From NCBI RefSeq assembly GCF_000067205.1, contig NC_010170.1:434001-498000 (forward strand): a DNA stretch of 64,000 nucleotides. Reading direction: 5' to 3'. This DNA comes from Bordetella petrii. GTDB lineage: Bacteria; Pseudomonadota; Gammaproteobacteria; Burkholderiales; Burkholderiaceae_B. Positions within the stretch are counted from its first letter, which is position 1; each line of letters opens with the position of its first letter. The notes beneath the pieces are model-generated. The model was given only the letters and a program-made list of their open reading frames with translations. It was not told where the DNA came from and ran no database searches. The translations under genes were made by a program, and so were the position numbers. Below are positions 57,952 through 64,000 of the stretch, one piece after another.

Positions 57952-59106
57952 ATGGAAAGCTTGATTCCTTTCGACTACGCCACCCTGCGGGTGATCTGGT
58001 GGGCGCTGCTGGGCGTGCTGCTGATTGGGTTCGCCGTGATGGATGGCTTCGACCTGGGCGTCGCGGCACTGCTGCCCGTGGTGGCCCGCACCGATGTTGA
58101 GCGCCGCGTGGTGATCAACGTGGTGGGCCCCGTCTGGGAAGGCAACCAGGTCTGGTTGATTACGGGCGGCGGCGCCATCTTTGCCGCCTGGCCGCTGCTG
58201 TACGCCGCGTCGTTTTCCGGCTTCTACCTGGCCATGATGCTGGTGCTGGTCGCCCTGATCGTGCGCCCGGTGGGCTTCAAATACCGCAGCAAGATGGAAG
58301 GCACGCGCTGGCGCGGCACCTGGGACCACGTGCTGTGCGCCTCGGGCGTGGTGGCCGCGCTGGTGTTCGGGGTGGCCATGGGCAACCTTATCGTGGGCGT
58401 GCCGTTCGGCTTTGACGCGGCCGCGCTGCGGCCCGAATACCATGGGCATTTCTACCAGCTGTTCAGCCCCTTTGCGCTGCTGGCCGGCCTGCTCAGTGTT
58501 GCCATGCTGATCATGCACGGCGCGGTGCTGCTGGCCTGGCGCACCGACGGCGCGGTGGCGGCGCGCGCGCGCCGCGCCGGGCGCCTGGCGGCACTGCTCA
58601 CCGCGGCCCTGTTCGCGGCGGGCGGCTTCTGGGTGGCCAACGGCATCGACGGCCATGTCATCACCGGCGCGCTCGACGGCATGGCGCCGTCCGATCCGCT
58701 GCTCAAGACCGTGGTGGCGCAGCCTGGCGCCTGGATGGGCAACTTCGCCCGCTGGCCGCTGGCCTGGATCGCCCCGGCCCTGGGCGTCGGCGGGGCCCTG
58801 CTGGTGGCGGCCATGCTGGGCGGACGCAGGCACAGCCTGACCTTCATCGTTTCGTCGCTGAGCATCGTTGGCGTCATCCTGACCGTTGGCCTGGCGCTGT
58901 TCCCGTTCCTGATGCCGTCCTCGTCCGACCCGCGCTTCGGGTTGACGATATGGGATGCATCATCCAGCCGGCTGACGTTGTGGATCATGCTGGTGGCCAC
59001 GGCGTTCTTCCTGCCCATCATTACGCTGTACACCTCGTGGGTGTATCGCGTCATGCGCGGCAAGGTCACCAGCGAGTCGGTCGACGGCACGCCCAACTCT
59101 TACTAG
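57952..59106 (+). CDS. cydB: Cytochrome bd ubiquinol oxidase subunit II
   Basis: A 384-residue partner of CydA with eight to nine helices: WWALLGVLLIGFAVMDGFDLG at the start, GPVWEGNQVWLITGGGAIFAAWP and the late SSDPRFGLTIWDASSS are CydB hallmarks. It starts 15 bp after cydA and is followed closely by cydX. No unusual insertions are visible. Confidence 0.97.
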   Translation: MESLIPFDYATLRVIWWALLGVLLIGFAVMDGFDLGVAALLPVVARTDVERRVVINVVGPVWEGNQVWLITGGGAIFAAWPLLYAASFSGFYLAMMLVLVALIVRPVGFKYRSKMEGTRWRGTWDHVLCASGVVAALVFGVAMGNLIVGVPFGFDAAALRPEYHGHFYQLFSPFALLAGLLSVAMLIMHGAVLLAWRTDGAVAARARRAGRLAALLTAALFAAGGFWVANGIDGHVITGALDGMAPSDPLLKTVVAQPGAWMGNFARWPLAWIAPALGVGGALLVAAMLGGRRHSLTFIVSSLSIVGVILTVGLALFPFLMPSSSDPRFGLTIWDASSSRLTLWIMLVATAFFLPIITLYTSWVYRVMRGKVTSESVDGTPNSY

Positions 59107-59118
59107 GAGCATGCGCGC

Positions 59119-59241
59119 ATGTGGTATTTCTCGTGGATTCTCGGCCTGAGCCTGGCCTGCGCGTTCGGCATCCTGAATGCCATGTGGTTTGAACTGCGCG
59201 AAGGCGGCGAGCACGATCCCGCCCGGCCCGGCGGCGCGTGA
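59119..59241 (+). CDS. cydX: Cytochrome bd small subunit CydX
   Basis: A 40-residue single-helix protein starting MWYFSWILGLSLACAFGIL and continuing NAMWFELRE, the conserved CydX/YbgT pattern. It stabilises the haem arrangement of the bd oxidase. It sits 12 bp after cydB with AGGAG upstream and overlaps the cydD GTG by four bases. Easily missed because of its size. Confidence 0.93.
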   Translation: MWYFSWILGLSLACAFGILNAMWFELREGGEHDPARPGGA

Positions 59242-61022
59242 GCGGCACGCCGGGGCTGGCGCCCGATCCGGCTGCCGCGCAGGGGCCGGCGCAGCGCGAA
59301 CACACGCGCTGGCTGGCAGCGCAGGCGCGCGCGGTGCGCGCGCCCTTGGCGCTGGCGGCCGCCGCCCCCTTGCTGGGGGGCGCCTTGCTGCTCGTGCAGG
59401 CGTGGTTGTTGGCCCATGTGCTCGACGCCGCCATTGCCGGGCACGCGCCGCGCGCTGAGCTGGCGCCGGCCATCGGCGCCATCGCCGGCTTGATTCTGGC
59501 GCGCGCGGGGCTGGCCTGGTTGGGCGAGCGGGCCGGGGCGCGGGCCGCCGAAACCATCAAGCAGCGCCTGAGGCTGGCCCTGTTCGACCAGCTGCTTGCG
59601 CGGGGGCCGGCATGGTCGCGCGGGCAAGTGTCGGGCGAACTGGCCAGCGCCATCGTCGACCAGGTCGAGGCGCTGGACGGATTCTTTTCACGCTACCTGC
59701 CCGCGGCCGTGGCGGCAGCCGTGCTGCCGGTGGCCTTTGCCGCCGTGCTCTTGCCGGTAGACTGGATCGCGGGCCTGCTGCTGCTGGTGACCGCGCCGCT
59801 GATTCCTTTGTTCATGGCCCTGGTGGGGTGGGGCGCCGAGGCAGCCAGCCGGCGCCACCTGCGTGCGTTCGCGCGCTTGTCGGGTTTCTTCGCCGACCGC
59901 CTGCGGGGCCTGTCGACACTGAAACTCTATGGCCGCGCCGAGGCCGAGGCGCAATCGGTGGCGCTGGCCAGCGAAACCGTACGGCGGCGCACGATGGCGG
60001 TGCTGCGCATTGCGTTCCTGTCGTCGGCCGTGCTGGAGTTCTTCGCAGCGCTGGGCGTGGCTGGCATGGCGGTGTATTTCGGCCTGACATATCTGGGTTT
60101 CCTGGATCTGCGTGGCTCGCCGCTGACTTTGCAGGCGGGTTTTTTCTGCCTGCTGATGGCGCCCGAGGCCTACGCGCCGCTGCGGCAGTTCGCCGCGCAT
60201 TACCATGACCGCGCCGCCGCCCGCGCGGCGGTGTCGCAGGTTGCCGCGGCCTTCGACGGCCTGCCGGACCTGGACGCGCAGGCAGGGGATGGCAATGTGG
60301 CGCCTCTCATGGGGTGTCAGACACCTGACGAGGATGGGGCATCTTCCAGGCGGGCCGCGCCGCCCGCTTCGCTGGTTGCGCACGGCCTGACCGTGCGTGC
60401 CGCCGGACGGCCAAACCCAGTGCTCGACGATGCGCGCCTGGCGTTGCAGCCCGGCATGCACGCGGCCCTGATGGGGCCCAGCGGCAGCGGCAAGACCACG
60501 TTGCTGGAAACCCTGTGCCGGCTGCGCGCGGACGCGGGCGCCGTCAGCCTGGATGGCGTGCCCCTGGCCGATTGGAACGATGCCGACCTGCGCGCACGGG
60601 TAGTGCTGGTGGGCCAGCGCCCCTATCTATTTGCGGGCAGCATTGCCGACAACATCCGCCTGGGCCGGCCCGACGCTTCCGATGAGCAAGTGCGCGCGGC
60701 CGCCCGCCGCGCCTGCGTCGACGAGTTCACGCAGGCCTTGCCGGCCGGGCTGGACACGCCGCTGGGCAGCCGGGGAGCGGGCCTGTCGGGCGGGCAGGCG
60801 CAGCGCGTGGCGCTGGCGCGCCTGTTCCTGCGCGATCCGGGTCTGATCCTGCTGGACGAACCCACTTCCCACCTGGATGAAGCCACGCAGGCGCGCGTGC
60901 TCGACGAAATACTGGCGTTCGCGCGGGGGCGCACGCTGCTGCTGGCCACGCACGCGCATGCCGTGGCGCGGCGCCTGCCGCACAGGGTGCGCCTGGCGCA
61001 CGGCAAGCTGGATCAGGCATGA
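59238..61022 (+). CDS. cydD: ABC transporter CydD (thiol exporter for bd assembly)
   Basis: A 594-residue ABC half-transporter: six membrane helices to about residue 330, then an ATPase with Walker A GPSGSGKTTLLE, signature LSGGQAQRVALARLF and Walker B LILLDEPTSHLDE. With CydC it exports glutathione or cysteine, or handles haem, for bd oxidase assembly. The start is a GTG inside the cydX stop. The linker at about residues 350-385 carries the 13-bp palindrome GGTGTCAGACACC (60313-60325), read as GCQTPD, which looks like an inserted genomic repeat fragment. Confidence 0.95.
   Translation: MSGTPGLAPDPAAAQGPAQREHTRWLAAQARAVRAPLALAAAAPLLGGALLLVQAWLLAHVLDAAIAGHAPRAELAPAIGAIAGLILARAGLAWLGERAGARAAETIKQRLRLALFDQLLARGPAWSRGQVSGELASAIVDQVEALDGFFSRYLPAAVAAAVLPVAFAAVLLPVDWIAGLLLLVTAPLIPLFMALVGWGAEAASRRHLRAFARLSGFFADRLRGLSTLKLYGRAEAEAQSVALASETVRRRTMAVLRIAFLSSAVLEFFAALGVAGMAVYFGLTYLGFLDLRGSPLTLQAGFFCLLMAPEAYAPLRQFAAHYHDRAAARAAVSQVAAAFDGLPDLDAQAGDGNVAPLMGCQTPDEDGASSRRAAPPASLVAHGLTVRAAGRPNPVLDDARLALQPGMHAALMGPSGSGKTTLLETLCRLRADAGAVSLDGVPLADWNDADLRARVVLVGQRPYLFAGSIADNIRLGRPDASDEQVRAAARRACVDEFTQALPAGLDTPLGSRGAGLSGGQAQRVALARLFLRDPGLILLDEPTSHLDEATQARVLDEILAFARGRTLLLATHAHAVARRLPHRVRLAHGKLDQA
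60313..60325. repeat. GGTGTC-type repeat core inside cydD
   Basis: GGTGTCAGACACC, the reverse complement of the start of the 22.4-kb repeat core, sits in frame in the linker between the membrane and ATPase parts of cydD. Such a short palindrome could occur by chance, but it is the same motif found at five or more intergenic sites in this window. Confidence 0.6.
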
Positions 61023-62701
61023 GAGCGCTGCTGCACCTGCTGCCACTGTACCGGCGCCGGGCCGGCGGGCTGGCGGCCGCGCTGTTGCTGGCGTTGCTGA
61101 CCGTGGCAGCCGGCGTTGGCCTGCTGGGTGTGTCGGGCTGGTTTCTCAGCGCCGCGGCGCTGGCCGGCGCCGCCACCGCGTTCAACCTGTTCGTGCCGTC
61201 CGCCCTGGTGCGCATGCTGTCGTTCGCGCGCATCGCGGCGCGCTATGCCGAGCGCCTGGTGGGCCACGCGGCCACGTTGCGCCTGTTGACAGACCTGCGC
61301 GCCAGCGTTTTCGGCGCGCTGGTGGGCCTGACGCCGCGGCAACTGGCGCGCTACCAGGCCGGCGATCTGGTGGCGCGGCTGACCGGCGACGTCGATGCGC
61401 TGGACACGGTATTCCTACACGTGCTGGCCCCCATGGCGACCGCCGGCCTCGCCGCCACGCTGTTGGCCGTCGTCGTAGGTCATTGGGCGCCGGCCGCGGG
61501 CTGGACCCTGGCCTGGGCCATGCTGGCCGCCTGCCTGCTGGTGCCGGCATGGCTGGCGTGGGCGGCGCGCCGGCCGGGGCAGGCCATGCAAGCCAGCCAC
61601 GCCGAATTGCGGGCCGCCACGCTGGAAGCGGTGGAAGGGCATGCCGACCTGGTGGCCTGGCATGCTGCCGCGCAAGTCCGCCTGGCCTATGCGGCGCACT
61701 GCGCGCATGCGGCCCGTGCGCGCGAGGGGCAGGTCAAGGCGGCCGCTGGCGGCTTGTGGATGCTGCAGGCCCTGGCCGGCGCGAGCCTGGTGGCGATGCT
61801 GTGGTTCGGCCTGGACGCGCTGCAGCGGCAGCGCCTGGACGGGCCGCTGCTGGCGGGCCTGGTGCTGGCGGTGATTGGTGTGTTCGAAGTGGCGGGCCCG
61901 CTGATGCGGGGCGCCGCGCGGCTGGGCGGCGCCATCGCCGCGGCGCGGCGCATCCAGGCCGTGGCCCGCCAGGCGCCCGACCAGCGCGACCCGCCCGAAC
62001 CGCGGGCGTTGCCCCTGGAGGGCGCCATCGAATTCCGGTCGGTGCGGTTCGCCTATCCGGCGCCGGCCGGCCAGTCCGGCGGGCCGGTGTTGGACGGCGC
62101 CAGCCTGCGGATCGCACCCGGCGAGCGCGTTGCCATTACCGGCCCCAGCGGCGCCGGCAAGTCCACGCTGCTGCACCTGCTGCTGCGCCTGGAAGATCCG
62201 CAGGCCGGCAGCGTGTGCTTCGGCGGGGTGGACGTGCGCGAGGCGGCGCAGGCGCAGCTGCATCGACGGGTGGCCTGGCTGGCGCAGGACGCGCCGGTAT
62301 TCCTGGGCACTTTGCGCACCAACCTGCTGATCGGCGATCCTGGCGCTGACGACGCCGCGCTGTGGGGTGCGCTGGACGCGGCCGGCCTGGGAGATTTCGT
62401 GCGCGGCCTGCCCGACGGCCTGGACACCTGGGCCGGCGAGACTGGCGCCAGCCTGTCGGCGGGCCAGGCGCGCCGCCTGTGCCTGGCGCGCGCCTTGCTT
62501 GCACCCGCGCCGGTGCTGGCGCTGGACGAGCCGACCGCCGGGCTGGACGAAACCGCGCAGGCGGCGTTTTTCAACGACCTGGCGCGGGCCACGCGTGGCC
62601 GCACAGTGCTGCTGGTTACGCACGCCGCCTTGCCGCCCGGCGCCGTGCACCGCACCCTGGTCCTGCGCGGCGGCCGCCTGGCGGCCGCTGATCTGGCCTA
62701 A
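61019..62701 (+). CDS. cydC: ABC transporter CydC (thiol exporter for bd assembly)
   Basis: A 560-residue ABC half-transporter, partner of CydD. The membrane part begins LLHLLPLYRRRAGGLAAALL and contains LGVSGWFLSAAALAGA and RIAARYAERLVGHAATLRLL, which are CydC-specific. The ATPase has Walker A GPSGAGKSTLLHLLL, a signature region SAGQARRLCLARALL (first residues Leu-Ser) and Walker B VLALDEPTAGLDE. It overlaps cydD by four bases and ends the operon. Confidence 0.95.
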   Translation: MRALLHLLPLYRRRAGGLAAALLLALLTVAAGVGLLGVSGWFLSAAALAGAATAFNLFVPSALVRMLSFARIAARYAERLVGHAATLRLLTDLRASVFGALVGLTPRQLARYQAGDLVARLTGDVDALDTVFLHVLAPMATAGLAATLLAVVVGHWAPAAGWTLAWAMLAACLLVPAWLAWAARRPGQAMQASHAELRAATLEAVEGHADLVAWHAAAQVRLAYAAHCAHAARAREGQVKAAAGGLWMLQALAGASLVAMLWFGLDALQRQRLDGPLLAGLVLAVIGVFEVAGPLMRGAARLGGAIAAARRIQAVARQAPDQRDPPEPRALPLEGAIEFRSVRFAYPAPAGQSGGPVLDGASLRIAPGERVAITGPSGAGKSTLLHLLLRLEDPQAGSVCFGGVDVREAAQAQLHRRVAWLAQDAPVFLGTLRTNLLIGDPGADDAALWGALDAAGLGDFVRGLPDGLDTWAGETGASLSAGQARRLCLARALLAPAPVLALDEPTAGLDETAQAAFFNDLARATRGRTVLLVTHAALPPGAVHRTLVLRGGRLAAADLA

Positions 62702-62758
62702 CCGCCTGGGCACGGTTATAGTTCGCGTTGCTTCATTCTCTCTATCCGGGGCGTGCCC

Positions 62759-63307
62759 ATGCAGACCGACACCGCCGAGCTCATCCGGCGCACCATCCGC
62801 AGCGTCCCCGACTGGCCCCGCCCCGGCGTGGTGTTCCGCGACATTACCCCGTTGCTGCAAGACCCGCGCACGTTCCGCGTTCTGATCGACCTGTTCGTCT
62901 ATCGCTACATGCGCCAGCGCCTCGACCTGGTGGCCGGCGTGGATGCGCGCGGCTTCATCATCGGCAGCGTGCTGGCCTACGAGCTGAACCTGGGGTTCGT
63001 GCCGGTGCGCAAGCAGGGCAAGCTGCCGTATCGCACGGTGGCCGAGTCGTACACCCTGGAATACGGTAACTCGTCAGTGGAAATGCACACCGATTCGGTG
63101 CGTACCGGCCAGCGCGTGCTGCTGGTGGACGACCTGATCGCTACTGGCGGCACCATGCTGGCGGCCATCAAGCTGCTGCAGCGGCTGGGCGCCAACGTGG
63201 TCGAAGCCGCCGCCATCATCGACCTGCCCGAACTGGGCGGCTCGGGCAAGGTGGCGGCCACGGGCACGCCGCTGTTCACCGTGTGCAGCTACGACAGCGC
63301 TGAATAG
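62759..63307 (+). CDS. apt: Adenine phosphoribosyltransferase
   Basis: A 182-residue purine-salvage enzyme joining adenine and PRPP. It shows [49 protein letters not shown], the flexible loop YTLEYG and the PRPP motif [17 protein letters not shown] 62759 is preferred to a GTG six bases earlier. It follows cydC by 57 bp, with TATAGT at 62716 as a possible -10 of its own. Confidence 0.95.
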
Positions 63308-63362
63308 CGTAATTGCGCAAAATGGCGCGAAATGACGCCCGGGGGGCGTGTGCCGGGCCGCG

Positions 63363-64000
63363 CTAGGCGGCTTCGCTCATGGCCCACGAGCCGGGCTCGG
63401 CCAGGCGCGGCTGGATGAAATCGAGAAAGGCGCGCGTCTTGGCGGGAATGGTGCGCGACGGCATCAGCGCAAACAGGGGAATGGGCGTCAGGCTCCAGTC
63501 GGGCAACACGGGCACCAGCCCGCGGTTGCGGATCGGCTGGCCGATCGCGTCGAACACCAATAGCGGGGCAATGCCCAGGCCCTGGCTTGCCAGGCGCGAC
63601 AGGATGCCGACATTATTGGCCGCCAGGCGGCCCGACACCGCCACGCGCTCGACCTTTTCCCCGGAATGCAGCACCCAGTACGAAAATGCTTCGCTCATGG
63701 CAGGGCGCAGGCATTCGTGATGGCCCAGGTCAGAGGGCACGCGGGGCACGCCGTGCCGCTCCAGGTATTGCGGCGAGGCATACAGGCGATGCTTCATCAG
63801 CATGATCTGGCGCGCCACCAGGCTGGAGTCCGGCTGGCGGCCAAAGCGCAGCACCAGGTCGAACGGATTGCTGATGGGGTCGATGTGCTGCATGTTCAGG
63901 TCGAAATCGCATTCGATGTCCGGGTGCTGCGTGCGGAACTCCCGGATCACGGCCGGCAGGAACAGCTGCGCCAGGCTCGACGGCATGGACACGCGCAGGC
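63363..64000 (-). CDS. LysR-family transcriptional regulator, effector-binding part (cut by window edge)
   Basis: The frame is open to the right edge, so the N-terminal DNA-binding domain lies outside. The visible residues (more than 209) form a LysR effector domain of the CrgA/DsdC-like group: RVSMPSSLAQLFLPAVIREF, FDLVLRFGRQPDSSLVARQI, ISRLASQGLGIAPL-type middle and KTRAFLDFIQPRL near the end. An internal ATG at 63992 is not the start. It converges on apt. Target genes are outside the window. Confidence 0.88.
   Translation of the reverse strand, partial: LRVSMPSSLAQLFLPAVIREFRTQHPDIECDFDLNMQHIDPISNPFDLVLRFGRQPDSSLVARQIMLMKHRLYASPQYLERHGVPRVPSDLGHHECLRPAMSEAFSYWVLHSGEKVERVAVSGRLAANNVGILSRLASQGLGIAPLLVFDAIGQPIRNRGLVPVLPDWSLTPIPLFALMPSRTIPAKTRAFLDFIQPRLAEPGSWAMSEAA

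Overview
The window looks like chromosomal DNA from a betaproteobacterium of the Alcaligenaceae, most like an environmental Bordetella or Achromobacter. The signs are high GC content, Bug/TctC solute receptors, a metX-metW pair, GatCAB, and a cell-envelope cluster (kdsD-kdsC-lptC-lptA-lptB-hpf-ptsN-hprK-rapZ) in betaproteobacterial order. I saw no rRNA, tRNA, CRISPR array, phage or insertion sequence. Species is inference.

Region 1 (0-18.4 kb) is accessory catabolism. A LysR gene diverges from a nine-gene operon (1567-9778): an atypical succinate dehydrogenase/fumarate reductase (iron-sulfur protein, two membrane anchors, flavoprotein), a two-subunit class I fumarase-like hydratase, a Bug receptor, a thiamine-diphosphate enzyme and a TauE/SafE exporter. 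Converging on it is an eight-gene minus-strand operon (17415-9775) behind a divergent GntR regulator. It holds a two-subunit UxaA-family lyase best read as sulfolactate sulfo-lyase (SuyAB), a taurine/nitrate-type ABC importer, a second Bug receptor, and two dehydrogenases of the kinds used to interconvert the two sulfolactate enantiomers (SlcC and ComC). I read this as a sulfolactate utilisation locus, with TauE as the likely sulfite exporter. The first operon may handle a related or unknown C4 acid. This is the most likely place for an undescribed pathway.

Region 2 (18.5-30 kb) is housekeeping: methionine synthesis (metX, metW), an AmpG permease, a TRIC-type channel, gdhA, exonuclease III, pyrE and gatCAB. 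A seven-copy 70-bp tandem array and related inverted repeats lie between these genes.

Region 3 (30-36 kb) is the rod-shape operon mreB-mreC-mreD-mrdA-rodA. It is followed by about 0.8 kb of non-coding repeats containing two long hairpin elements that share a core but have different, internally complementary arms.

Region 4 (36.8-46 kb) has slmA, a HAD nucleotidase and argB (one operon), an orphan metQ-like receptor, then the tlpA-like/dolP/diaA/yraN group opposite rsmI-ogt, and rlpA-rapZ.

Region 5 (46-54 kb) has two multihaem cytochromes c between rapZ and hprK, then ptsN, hpf and the LPS transport and Kdo genes. rpoN, often found between lptB and hpf, is not there.

Region 6 (54-64 kb) has purT, then a GbsR/MarR regulator heading a complete cytochrome bd operon (cydA-cydB-cydX-cydD-cydC), apt, and a partial LysR gene at the right edge.
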